Source: Akkermansia muciniphila
Lineage (GTDB): Bacteria > Verrucomicrobiota > Verrucomicrobiia > Verrucomicrobiales > Akkermansiaceae
Length of the DNA: 8,296 nucleotides
Assembly: GCA_943324575.2 (NCBI GenBank)
Contig: CALPMD020000041.1
Location: 1 to 8,296, forward strand
Direction of reading: 5' to 3'
The notes beneath the pieces are model-generated. The model was not told the DNA's origin and ran no database searches. It saw only the letters and a list, made by a program, of their open reading frames with translations. Below are positions 1 to 8,296 of the stretch, in pieces (positions within the stretch are counted from its first letter, which is position 1; every line of letters begins with the position of its first letter). The translations under genes were made by a program, and so were the position numbers.

Positions 1-2226
<2,226 letters not shown>

Positions 2227-2244
2227 TCGGAATTCTCTAACGAT

Positions 2245-3609
2245 TCAATCGGCCGGGCCAGCGTTCGATTCGCGCGACATCAGACTGCGCCAGTGGTCGA
2301 GACGATCTTTGATGCGCTTTTCCATGCCTTGGTCGCCGGGATGATAGTAGCAGCGTCCTTCGGGCAGATACGCTTGGGGAATGTAGGCACCCTCGAAGTC
2401 GTGAGCGTAGAGATATTCCATCGCCGCCTCCGACTCGCCGGAAGCCGCGGCGATTTTCTTGCGGGTGTTCGTCCGCAAATGCACCGGCACAGCCAGTGTT
2501 CTGCCGCTTTCGACGTCTGCCATCGCCTGGCCCAGTGCGGCATAGGCGGTGTTCGACTTCGGCGCGGTCGCCAGATAGACGGTGGCGTGGGCCAGCGGAA
2601 TCCGGCCTTCGGGCATGCCGATGAATTCAAATGCCGCGTGAGCATCCATGGTGACCCGCAATGCGTTAGAATCTGCCAGACCGATATCCTCGGAGGCGGA
2701 GATGACCAGCCGCCGCGAAATAAAACGCGGATCTTCTCCGGCGTGCAGCATTTTGGCCAGCCAGTAGAGCGCCGCATCGGGATCGGAACCGCGGATGGAC
2801 TTGATGAAGGCCGAAATCGTGTCGTGGTGTGCATCGCCATGCGCGTCGTAAACGACGGCTTTGCGCTGGATGGATTCTTCCGCCACGGCCAATGTCAGAA
2901 ACCGCGTGTCCCCATCGCCCGCAGGCGTGGTTAGGGCCGCGAGTTCCAGCGCACTGAGGGCTTTTCTAACATCGCCATCCGATTTCTCGGCCAGATGCCG
3001 CAGCGCCTCGGGCGCAGCGTGAATGTGATAGCCCGCCAGCCCACGCTCCTCGTCGGCGAGGGCGCGCTCTAACACCGTGATGACATCATCGACCGGCACC
3101 GGCTCGAGCTGGAAAATTTGTGACCGCGAAACCAGTGGCGAGTTGACGTGAAAATACGGATTGTGCGTCGTCGCGCCGATGAAGCGCACGACCCCACGCT
3201 CGATGTGTGGCAGCAAGACGTCCTGCTGTGCCTTGTTGAAGCGATGGATTTCGTCGATGAACAAGATCGTCGTCTCGCCGCGCAAATCGCGCCAAGTTCG
3301 GGCCTGGTCGATCTTGGCGCGGATCTCCGCCACATTCGACTCCACGCCGTTGAGTGACTCGAACCGCGAGCCCGTTGTCCGGGCGATCACGCTGGCGAGC
3401 GTGGTCTTCCCCGTCCCCGGCGGCCCGTAAAAAATCAGCGACGCAAAGCGGTCCGACTCGATCGCGCGCCGCAGCAGTTTCCCGGGGGCCAAAATATGCT
3501 GCTGGCCCGCCACTTCTTCCAGTGAACGCGGGCGCATCCGCGCCGCCAGCGGCTCGGCCGGAGTCGGTTTGCCAGAAATGGCCGCAGGAGTGGTGAATAG
3601 GTCAGACAC
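2245..3609 (-). CDS. rarA: Replication-associated recombination AAA+ ATPase RarA/MgsA
   Basis: RarA (MgsA, relative of eukaryotic WRNIP1) is a clamp-loader-like ATPase that acts at stalled replication forks with single-strand binding protein. The 454-residue product has the expected length. Visible motifs are RMRPRSLEEVAGQQHIL (25-40), Walker A GPPGTGKT (62-69), Walker B ILFIDE (115-120), sensor 1 in GATTHNP (N150), SRSQIF with a likely arginine finger (R162), a sensor-2-like region SDGDVRKALSALE, and the family C-terminal part (ISAFIKSIRGSDPDAALYWLAKML, then RFISRRLVISASEDIGLAD). The GTG at 3609 is chosen because an in-frame TGA lies seven codons upstream and the next ATG (residue 25) would cut into the conserved N-terminus. 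No Shine-Dalgarno sequence precedes the GTG. It converges with the ligase frame, leaving only 18 bases and no hairpin terminator between the two stops. Confidence 0.96.
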   Translation of the reverse strand: MSDLFTTPAAISGKPTPAEPLAARMRPRSLEEVAGQQHILAPGKLLRRAIESDRFASLIFYGPPGTGKTTLASVIARTTGSRFESLNGVESNVAEIRAKIDQARTWRDLRGETTILFIDEIHRFNKAQQDVLLPHIERGVVRFIGATTHNPYFHVNSPLVSRSQIFQLEPVPVDDVITVLERALADEERGLAGYHIHAAPEALRHLAEKSDGDVRKALSALELAALTTPAGDGDTRFLTLAVAEESIQRKAVVYDAHGDAHHDTISAFIKSIRGSDPDAALYWLAKMLHAGEDPRFISRRLVISASEDIGLADSNALRVTMDAHAAFEFIGMPEGRIPLAHATVYLATAPKSNTAYAALGQAMADVESGRTLAVPVHLRTNTRKKIAAASGESEAAMEYLYAHDFEGAYIPQAYLPEGRCYYHPGDQGMEKRIKDRLDHWRSLMSRESNAGPAD

Positions 3610-3711
3610 GGGTGGCCGCCAGTCTCATCCCTGCCGGCCCGGCCTTCCAGCCCATATTTCGACCAACTTCCGCGATCGCTTGAAGCCATCTGCAGCTACC
3701 CTTGGTGCATG
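3610..3711. other. Upstream region of rarA, no gene recognised
   Basis: This stretch between the rarA start and the tandem repeats must contain the rarA leader, and possibly its promoter. I see no convincing -35/-10 pair on either strand and no hairpin with a T-run. Reading frames run through it only because they are carried along by the stop-free repeat array next to it. Confidence 0.4.
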
Positions 3712-3963
3712 CGAAGGTCTATCTTCGGAGTCCGAAGGTCCATCTTCCAAGTCCGAAGATCCATCTTCCAAGTCCGAAGATCCATCTTCCAAGTCCGAAG
3801 ATCCATCTTCCAAGTCCGAAAGTCCATCTTCCAAGTCCGAAGGTCCATCTTCCAAGTCCGAAGGTCCATCTTCCAAGTCCGAAGGTCCATCTTCCGAGTC
3901 CGAAGGTCCATCTTCCAAGTCCGAAGGTCCATCTTCCAAGTCGGAAAGTCCATCTTCGGAATA
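3712..3963. repeat. Twelve-unit 21-bp tandem repeat
   Basis: Twelve back-to-back 21-base units fill this segment, with the consensus CGAAGGTCCATCTTCCAAGT plus C. Units 2-11 (3733-3942) differ only at a few positions: GGT/GAT/AGT at bases 5-7, and one CCGAG for CCAAG in the ninth unit. The first (3712-3732) and last (3943-3963) are degenerate, and both carry CTTCGGA where inner units have CTTCCAA. Because 21 is a multiple of three and no unit contains a stop, all six frames stay open, giving heptapeptide repeats such as RRSIFQV, SEGPSSK and KVHLPSP on the + strand. None has a convincing start with a ribosome binding site, so coding is doubtful. The junction of units 1 and 2 contains a perfect 7-bp-arm palindrome (CTTCGGA-G-TCCGAAG, 3723-3737), and other junctions keep CTTC...GAAG. 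There are no spacers, so it is not CRISPR. Confidence 0.97.
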
Positions 3964-3989
3964 CGCAGGACCCGCTTCAAGTGTGCCCC

Positions 3990-4057
3990 AAGAGCGGAGA
4001 GGCGTGTCCGCGACCCTGCCCCCCGCCGGAAAAGCCCCCCTATAGTCCGCTCTTTTT
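3990..4057 (+). terminator. Possible + strand terminator after the repeat array
   Basis: AAGAGCGGA (3990-3998) pairs perfectly with TCCGCTCTT (4046-4054), and the stem runs into TTTTT (4053-4057). The 47-base loop is long for an intrinsic terminator and may fold internally; it contains two runs of six C (4019-4024, 4035-4040). The T-run is on the + strand side only, so it would stop a transcript reading rightward through the repeats, opposite to rarA and nadB. The long loop lowers confidence. Confidence 0.4.
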
Positions 4058-4084
4058 CGTTTGGAGCCAACTTATCGGATGATT

Positions 4085-4126
4085 TTTTATAAAATTTCTT
4101 GAGCTTCGTAAAAACGAGACTATCAA
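4085..4126 (+). promoter_or_regulatory. AT-rich patch with a possible + strand promoter
   Basis: An AT-rich island interrupts GC-rich sequence and contains the palindrome TTTTATAAAA (4085-4094). Just after it TTGAGC (4099-4104) and TATCAA (4121-4126), 16 bases apart, each match four of six bases of the sigma-70 -35 and -10 boxes, which would start transcription near 4133. On the opposite strand TATAAA in the same island could serve as a -10 for leftward transcription through the repeats to rarA. Either use is inference. Confidence 0.3.
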
Positions 4127-4132
4127 TACCCG

Positions 4133-4300
4133 TCTTGACGCGCTTCGGCGCTGATGGAATGTCAGCCGATGAGCTTAGCCATTCGGGTTTGTGCAATCTC
4201 CGGGGGGAAGTTGTCCAAACTTGGCGAAGCGAAAATGGCTTTCATAAGAGGCGTATGCTGCGAGATCCGGGGGGAAATCTCAGCGTGCGCCTCTTTTTTT
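4133..4300 (+). ncRNA. Candidate structured small RNA ending in a strong terminator
   Basis: A roughly 170-base + strand segment runs from a possible promoter to a clear terminator. Visible hairpins are GCGC-TTCG-GCGC (a UUCG tetraloop, around 4140-4151), an alternative TCGG/CTGA paired with TCAG/CCGA nearby, AAGTT-GTCCA-AACTT (around 4208-4222), and the terminator stem. The element CCGGGGGGAA occurs twice, at 4200-4209 and 4267-4276, and the second copy fills the terminator loop. It matches no RNA family I recognise. The same strand holds a weak open frame (TTG 4099 to 4308, 69 residues) without a ribosome binding site or a recognisable protein, so an RNA is preferred. Transcription is not shown by the sequence. 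Confidence 0.33.
4246..4300 (+). terminator. Strong + strand intrinsic terminator facing the nadB end
   Basis: AAGAGGCG (4246-4253) pairs with CGCCTCTT (4288-4295). The stem continues through TATGCT against AGCGTG (with G-T pairs), a two-base bulge, and GAGAT (4262-4266) against ATCTC (4277-4281), with loop CCGGGGGGAA. It ends in seven T (4294-4300). The T-run is on the + strand, so it terminates rightward transcription. Read leftward, the hairpin lies a few bases after the nadB stop but is followed only by TTATGAAAG, so it is at best a weak terminator for nadB. Confidence 0.75.
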
Positions 4301-4304
4301 GGCG

Positions 4305-5918
4305 CTAGAACCTCCGCAAAAGCGTGTCACTGCACAGATTTTTATCGGTGTCCGGATGGTCGAGCGTGTAATGGAGGCCGCGGGACTCCTTGCGGCGCAC
4401 GGCGCACTCGACGATGAGACTGGCGGTGGTGACGAGGTTACGCAGCTCCAGGATGTCGGCATTGACGCGGTGGCCCCAGTAAAACTCGCGGACTTCTTTT
4501 TTCAAATTTCGCAAGCGGGCCGTCGCGCGGCGCAGGCGGTTGTCGGTGCGGACGATGGAAACATAGTCCCACATCAGCCGCCGGATCTCGTCCCAATTGT
4601 GATAGATGACGACCAACTCGTCCGGCACGGCGGTGTCGCCGTATTCCCACGCAGGGATTTCGGGCGGCTCAGGGGCGAGTTTGTCGGGCGGATAGAGCCG
4701 CATCATCTCATCAAGGGCGCGGCGGGCGACGACGTTGCCCTCGAGCAGCGAGTTAGACGCCAGCCGGTTGGCGCCGTGCAGGCCGGTGCAGGCCACCTCG
4801 CCCACGGCGAAGAGTCCGCGGATCGTGGTCTTGCCATTCACATCGGTCACGACGCCGCCGCATTGGTAGTGGGCCGCTGGGACGACGGGGATGGGCTGGG
4901 TCTCGCAATCGAGGCCGAATTTCAAAAGCGTCTGATAGATATGGGGAAAGCGCTCCTTCATGAACCCCTTCGGCTTGTGAGTGACGTCCAGATAGACGCA
5001 GGGCGCGCCGGTGCGCTTGAGTTCGCCGTCGATGGCGCGGGCGACGATATCGCGCGGCGCGAGCGATCCACGCGGGTCGATCTTTTTGGTGAAATCCTCG
5101 CCCTTGGCATTGATCAGGATCCCGCCTTCGCCGCGCACGGCCTCGCTAACGAGGAAGGAACGAGCTTCGGGGCCGACGGCTGCCGGATTGTAGAAACAGG
5201 TCGGGTGAAACTGGACGAACTCCATGTTCGCCACGGAGGCCCCGGCACGCCAGCCCAAGGCCACGCCGTCGCCGGTCGCGGAGTCGGGGTTGGTGGTGTA
5301 GAGATAGACTTTGCCGCAGCCGCCCGCCGCGAGAACAATGCGGTCGGAGCGGAAAACTTTGACTTCGTTGGTCTGGGTTTCGAGCACGTAGGCCCCGACT
5401 ACCCGGTCATCGACAGCCCCGCCTAGCTTGGCCGTGGTGATCAGATCGATGACAAAATGATTTTCCAGCAGGGTGATGTTAGGAGTTTGGCGCGCGGTCT
5501 CGATGAGTGCGCGCGCAACTTCCAGCCCCGTCGTATCGCGGGCGTGGAGGATCCGCCGGTAGCCATGGCCACCTTCTTTGCCGAGCAGAAACTGGCCGTC
5601 TTCCTTGTCGAAAGACACCCCGTATTGCACCAGATCGTCGATCGCGGCGGCGCCCTCTTGGATGATCGTGCGCACCGCATCCTCGTTGCACAGCCCGGCT
5701 CCTGCATCCAGAGTATCAGCGACATGGCTCTCTTCGGAATCCCCATCATCCCGCAAGCCGTCGGGTAGCACCGAGGCGATGCCACCTTGTGCCCACGCAG
5801 TATTCGACTCGTAGGCACCGCCCTTGGTGAGCACGATCACCGATCCGTGCTTGGCGGCACGCAGGGCAAAGGAAAGTCCGGCAACGCCCGAACCGATCAC
5901 CAGGAAATCTGCTGTCAT
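4305..5918 (-). CDS. nadB: L-aspartate oxidase NadB
   Basis: NadB is the soluble flavoenzyme that oxidises L-aspartate to iminoaspartate, the first step of de novo NAD synthesis; NadA then condenses the product to quinolinate. The 537-residue product has the family's usual length. Visible are the FAD dinucleotide-binding GSGVAG (9-14), the NTAWAQGGIASVL segment (39-51), a second FAD region VLAAGGCGKVY (195-205), FHPT (H238), SEAVRGEGG (258-266), PRDIVARAI (R289), PAAHYQCGG (H350), the signature GANRLASNSLLE (382-393), and the helical C-terminal domain ending RGLHYTLDHP. An ATG at 5918 is preferred over the longer frame reaching 6053 because it sits immediately before the flavin-binding strand, and the extra 45 residues would overlap bioD and match nothing. 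No Shine-Dalgarno sequence precedes it. Fumarate reductase flavoprotein is the alternative, but the RLASNS motif and length favour NadB. No nadA or nadC is in the window. Confidence 0.96.
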   Translation of the reverse strand: MTADFLVIGSGVAGLSFALRAAKHGSVIVLTKGGAYESNTAWAQGGIASVLPDGLRDDGDSEESHVADTLDAGAGLCNEDAVRTIIQEGAAAIDDLVQYGVSFDKEDGQFLLGKEGGHGYRRILHARDTTGLEVARALIETARQTPNITLLENHFVIDLITTAKLGGAVDDRVVGAYVLETQTNEVKVFRSDRIVLAAGGCGKVYLYTTNPDSATGDGVALGWRAGASVANMEFVQFHPTCFYNPAAVGPEARSFLVSEAVRGEGGILINAKGEDFTKKIDPRGSLAPRDIVARAIDGELKRTGAPCVYLDVTHKPKGFMKERFPHIYQTLLKFGLDCETQPIPVVPAAHYQCGGVVTDVNGKTTIRGLFAVGEVACTGLHGANRLASNSLLEGNVVARRALDEMMRLYPPDKLAPEPPEIPAWEYGDTAVPDELVVIYHNWDEIRRLMWDYVSIVRTDNRLRRATARLRNLKKEVREFYWGHRVNADILELRNLVTTASLIVECAVRRKESRGLHYTLDHPDTDKNLCSDTLLRRF

Positions 5919-6012
5919 GTGCCGTGAGCATGAACGCGGATTTGCCAGCGAAAAGGGAAATTTGTCATTCACCCGCCTTGACCGAGCCGCCGCGGCAAGC
6001 CACCCCTCGTGC
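5919..6012. promoter_or_regulatory. Divergent nadB-bioD intergenic region
   Basis: These 94 bases must hold the start signals for nadB (leftward) and bioD (rightward), unless transcription comes from further away. I see no strong -35/-10 pair, no BirA-like inverted repeat and no Shine-Dalgarno sequence before either ATG. The regulatory role is inferred from gene layout. Confidence 0.4.
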
Positions 6013-6642
6013 ATGAGCTTTTTCATCACGGGTACTGATACGGGCGCCGGCAAAACCTACGTCACCCGCCTGATCTTGGAGACCCTGCGCCACGCGGGCC
6101 AGGATGCCGTCGGTTACAAGCCTGTTGCCTGCGGCGATCGCGAGGATGCCATCGTTCTAGCAGCTGCCTCCGGTGATCTCGATCTCGACGAGGTCAATCC
6201 GGTCTACCTCAACAGTGCCGTCGCGCCCTACGTCGCAGGAATGTTGGAAAACCGCAGGGTCGATCCCGCGGATTTGTTAGCAGGTTACCATCGCCTCGCC
6301 GCGAAGCACGGCCGTGTTCTCGTGGAAGGAGCCGGTGGTTGGGAAGTCCCGATCGCACCCAATTACCGGATTTCTGATCTCGCCGCCGACCTTGGGCTAC
6401 CTGTGATCCTGGTGGCAGGCAACCGCCTGGGGGCGCTCAACCACATTCTTCTCACGGTGAATGCGATCCGCGCCAAGGGCCTGGTTTGTGCAGGAATCAT
6501 CATGAACCAACTGGAAGATGAAATGGACATGGCCATGATCACCAACAAGGGCGTGGTGGAAGATCTCACCGGAGTCCCCCTGCTCGATCATTTGATCCAT
6601 GGCCAAGACTTCCTCGATGCCGAGCCGTATTTGGCGATTTAA
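6013..6642 (+). CDS. bioD: Dethiobiotin synthetase BioD
   Basis: BioD closes the ureido ring of dethiobiotin from 7,8-diaminopelargonate, CO2 and ATP, the step before biotin synthase. The 209-residue product has the P-loop GTDTGAGKT (7-15), GYKPVACG with catalytic lysine K36, a likely metal-binding D45, VEGAGGW (104-110), VILVAGNRLGALNH (131-144) and the nucleotide-contacting asparagine in MNQLED (N165). The ATG at 6013 is used because it is directly followed by the first beta strand and P-loop. The frame opens 189 bases earlier, but only inside nadB. Two points differ from E. coli BioD: the loop between K36 and D45 is about eight residues shorter, and the usual SPH motif reads APY (Y73). No other biotin gene (bioA, bioB, bioF) is visible, so it is separated from its pathway or from a cluster outside the window. 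Confidence 0.94.
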   Translation: MSFFITGTDTGAGKTYVTRLILETLRHAGQDAVGYKPVACGDREDAIVLAAASGDLDLDEVNPVYLNSAVAPYVAGMLENRRVDPADLLAGYHRLAAKHGRVLVEGAGGWEVPIAPNYRISDLAADLGLPVILVAGNRLGALNHILLTVNAIRAKGLVCAGIIMNQLEDEMDMAMITNKGVVEDLTGVPLLDHLIHGQDFLDAEPYLAI

Positions 6643-6714
6643 GCCCCCAAGTCCATCGGCCTGATTTTGCTGTCATTTATCCGGCCGGCGGACTAGTCAT
6701 GCGCCGCCTGTTCC

Positions 6715-7953
6715 ATGTCTGCCAAAAACTTCCACGTCCGCCAAGCTGCCGTCTCTGCCCTCCGCGCCTGGGCCAAGGGCCATGATTACGCCGAAACGCT
6801 GATCGAGCGCCACGCCCAGCGCCGCAAACTTTCGTCGTCCGACCGCGGGCTGCTGCAAGCGATCCTCTTCGGCGTGCTGCGCCATCGACGATTGTTAGAC
6901 CACTGGATCGGCAAACTGCGCGACGGCAAACTGGATGCCGAAACCCGCGACATCCTCCGCGTCGGCCTTTGCCAATTGCTCATCCTTAACCTGCCCGACC
7001 ACGCGGCCGTCAATGAAACGGTGGAAGCAGGCAAGGCCAGCGTCCGTAGCCTGATCAATGCCGTGCTGCGCCGCGCCACGGTCGCCCGCAAGCCATTGAT
7101 GGAGGAACTTAACGATCTTCCGCAACCCGTCGCCCATTCTCACCCCGACTGGCTTTACAATCGTTGGCGGGCAGCCTTTGGCACGCGCAATGCCATCTCC
7201 ATGATGGAATGGGACAACCTTCCCGCCGTCACCTACTTCCGCGTCAATCCCCTCGTCCCAGCTCCGGAATCTCTACCGGGAACTCCGGTCGAGAAGGCGC
7301 CCGGATTTTACAAACTGGAGGGCCCGCTGCCTTCCGATCTGCTCGCTTCGGGTTCGGTCTACATCCAAGACCCCGCCACCCGTCACTCGGTGGAACTGCT
7401 CGCGCCCCAACCCGGCGAGCGCATCCTCGATGCCTGCGCAGCCCCGGGCGGCAAGGCATTCCTCATCGCCGCCGCACTTGGTTCGGCTGAAAATCTGGTC
7501 TGCACCGACTCGAATGAAAAGCGCCTGCCGCGTCTGGAGGAAAACCTCGAACGCCTCCACGCCGGCAAAGCCAGCATTGCCGTCCACGATTGGACCCAGC
7601 CTGCGCCGAGCCAATGGCACGGCAGCTTCGACGGCATCCTGCTCGATGTCCCCTGCTCCAACACCGGCGTGATCCGCCGCCGCGTGGACGTCCGCTGGCG
7701 TTTGCAAGCGCCCGACATCGATAAAATCGCGATCACCCAGCGCAAGATTCTCGAAAACGCTCTGCCCTGCCTCAAGCCCGGCGGCCGCATCGTCTATTCC
7801 ACCTGCTCGATCGAGCACCCCGAAAATCTCGACCTGGTGGAGGCATTCCTCGCCGATCACCCGGATTTCAAGCTCGTTGAAAGCCGCGATGCCCTGCCCT
7901 TCCGCGACCAGACCGACGGCGCCTTCGCCGCGCGCATCGAGCGGCAACTCTGA
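6715..7953 (+). CDS. rsmB: 16S rRNA (cytosine-C5) methyltransferase, RsmB family
   Basis: RsmB (Sun/Fmu) methylates C967 of 16S rRNA with S-adenosylmethionine. The 412-residue product has a NusB-like N-terminal RNA-binding domain (about 1-135: AVSALRAW, DRGLLQAILFGVLRHRRLLD, AVNETVEAGK, SLINAVLRR). Next come the SAM-binding motif I ILDACAAPGGK (D239 to K247), motif IV DVPCSNTGV with C314, and motif VI STCSIEHPEN with the catalytic cysteine C364. Both cysteines of the RNA m5C methyltransferase mechanism are present. Motif IV reads SNTG where many members have SGTG. The ATG at 6715 is used; no Shine-Dalgarno sequence precedes it. It follows bioD by 72 bases on the same strand and may be co-transcribed, since no terminator is evident between them. 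Another RsmB/RsmF-type target cannot be excluded, but the NusB domain makes RsmB the best call. Confidence 0.93.
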   Translation: MSAKNFHVRQAAVSALRAWAKGHDYAETLIERHAQRRKLSSSDRGLLQAILFGVLRHRRLLDHWIGKLRDGKLDAETRDILRVGLCQLLILNLPDHAAVNETVEAGKASVRSLINAVLRRATVARKPLMEELNDLPQPVAHSHPDWLYNRWRAAFGTRNAISMMEWDNLPAVTYFRVNPLVPAPESLPGTPVEKAPGFYKLEGPLPSDLLASGSVYIQDPATRHSVELLAPQPGERILDACAAPGGKAFLIAAALGSAENLVCTDSNEKRLPRLEENLERLHAGKASIAVHDWTQPAPSQWHGSFDGILLDVPCSNTGVIRRRVDVRWRLQAPDIDKIAITQRKILENALPCLKPGGRIVYSTCSIEHPENLDLVEAFLADHPDFKLVESRDALPFRDQTDGAFAARIERQL

Positions 7954-8001
7954 ATTCCCGCTGGCAAAACCGCGCCAAGGGTCTTTATTAAGTTTCGTCG
8001 C

Positions 8002-8172
8002 ATGAAATCCTGCCTCGGCATACTTCTGGCCTTTTCCTTGTTCATCACCGTCATCGGCGGTGGGGCCCTGCTCTGGTACCTGAGTAGCACGGTCGAATTT
8101 TCCCGCCGCGACAAGGTGCCCACCCACGCCGTGCCCAAGGCCGCGGTGAAAGCGCGGCCCGGAGTTCAGTAA
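8002..8172 (+). CDS. Small single-span membrane protein, 56 residues, unknown function
   Basis: ATG at 8002 to TAA at 8170-8172 encodes 56 residues. Residues about 5-28 (from LGILLAFSLFITVIGGG through LLWYL) form one hydrophobic span, followed by a polar tail with SRRDKVP and a basic end. It has a short positive N-terminus (MKS) and a cysteine at residue 4, but no typical lipobox, so an inner-membrane anchor with a cytoplasmic or periplasmic tail is more likely than a lipoprotein. It starts 48 bases after rsmB on the same strand. No Shine-Dalgarno sequence is seen; GTCTTTATTAAG upstream could be a weak promoter or leader. The clear membrane segment, codon use like the neighbours and placement between two genes support a real gene. 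I do not know a function. Confidence 0.65.
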   Translation: MKSCLGILLAFSLFITVIGGGALLWYLSSTVEFSRRDKVPTHAVPKAAVKARPGVQ

Positions 8173-8182
8173 CGGCTCCCAC

Positions 8183-8296
8183 TCAGACCAAGCGCGAAAA
8201 CGCGCGGCGCAGTCCCGCCCGCCACTTCTCCAGAAATGCCAGGTTGCGCACCGCCATCGAGGCGACTGTTAGATCAGGCTCCTCTGCAGCTTCAAA
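8183..8296 (-). CDS. C-terminal end of an unidentified gene, cut by the window edge
   Basis: On the - strand one frame is open from the right edge to a TGA at 8185-8183, giving 37 residues. The end reads SMAVRNLAFLEKWRAGLRRAFSRLV, a basic, probably helical tail. The other two - strand frames are closed: TAA in one, and a stop at the very edge in the other. It converges with the small membrane protein gene, with 10 bases between stops. The tail is too short and unspecific to assign a family. A GCGCG-AAAA-CGCGC hairpin (8192-8205) lies inside the coding tail and has no T-run, so it is not a typical terminator. Confidence 0.6.
   Translation of the reverse strand, partial: FEAAEEPDLTVASMAVRNLAFLEKWRAGLRRAFSRLV

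Noticed and set aside
3712..3963. CRISPR array
   Set aside because: Units are contiguous 21-mers without unique spacers, and no cas gene is present.
3569..4196. Protein-coding genes made of heptapeptide repeats (SEGPSSK, RRSIFQV, KVHLPSP, or KMDLRTW and DGPSDLE on the - strand)
   Set aside because: All frames are open only because the repeat has no stops and a length divisible by three. No frame has a start with a ribosome binding site, and the flanking residues resemble no protein I know. I keep the repeat as a finding instead.
4099..4308. 69-codon + strand frame (TTG start) across the candidate RNA
   Set aside because: It has a weak start, no ribosome binding site and no recognisable domain, and it runs through the terminator hairpin and into the nadB end.
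4299..5426. 375-codon open frame on the + strand opposite nadB
   Set aside because: It lies entirely against nadB, whose family motifs are unmistakable. The translation is rich in G, A, R, V and D with no domain, typical of the complement of a GC-rich gene.
5919..6053. Longer NadB N-terminus (45 extra residues)
   Set aside because: It would overlap the bioD start and adds residues with no family match. The ATG at 5918 sits right before the FAD-binding strand.
7273..8127. 284-codon open frame on the - strand opposite rsmB
   Set aside because: It is antisense to the rsmB catalytic domain, has no recognisable motif and also crosses the small membrane protein gene.
8192..8205. GCGCG-AAAA-CGCGC hairpin as a bidirectional terminator
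   Set aside because: It is inside the coding tail of the edge gene and has no T-run on either side.

Overview
The window looks like about 8.3 kb of chromosome from a GC-rich bacterium. Counting by eye gives about 61% GC from 601 to 960 and about 54-55% in the first 600 bases. The gene content and the style of the small membrane protein after rsmB suggest Verrucomicrobiota, but this rests on recognition and not on a search. It holds four complete housekeeping genes (rarA, nadB, bioD, rsmB), one unusual kinase/DNA-ligase hybrid reading frame at the left edge, one complete small membrane protein gene, and the tail of an unidentified gene at the right edge.

Layout. (1) Bases 1-2226, + strand: one uninterrupted frame. 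Its first ~185 residues look like a 'polyvalent-protein' type kinase. Its last ~535 residues are NAD-dependent DNA ligase LigA, starting just before the LEVRGE motif. The ligase N-terminal region, including the adenylated lysine, is absent. (2) 2245-3609, - strand: rarA/mgsA, a AAA+ replication-recombination ATPase, meeting ligA tail to tail. (3) 3610-4304: a 695-base stretch with no recognisable protein gene. It holds a twelve-unit 21-bp tandem repeat, two terminator-like hairpins that both point in the + direction, an AT-rich promoter-like patch, and a candidate structured RNA with a duplicated CCGGGGGGAA element. (4) 4305-5918, - strand: nadB. (5) 6013-6642, +: bioD, divergent from nadB across 94 bases. 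(6) 6715-7953, +: rsmB. (7) 8002-8172, +: a 56-residue single-span membrane protein. (8) 8183-8296, -: the last 37 codons of a gene that continues beyond the window.

Functionally this is cofactor synthesis (NAD from aspartate, biotin), rRNA methylation and replication repair, with no sign of one dedicated pathway or operon. The parts worth a second look are the hybrid ligase frame, which is either a real rearrangement or an assembly join, and the 3.6-4.3 kb region, where signals on the + strand suggest hidden transcripts between two - strand genes.
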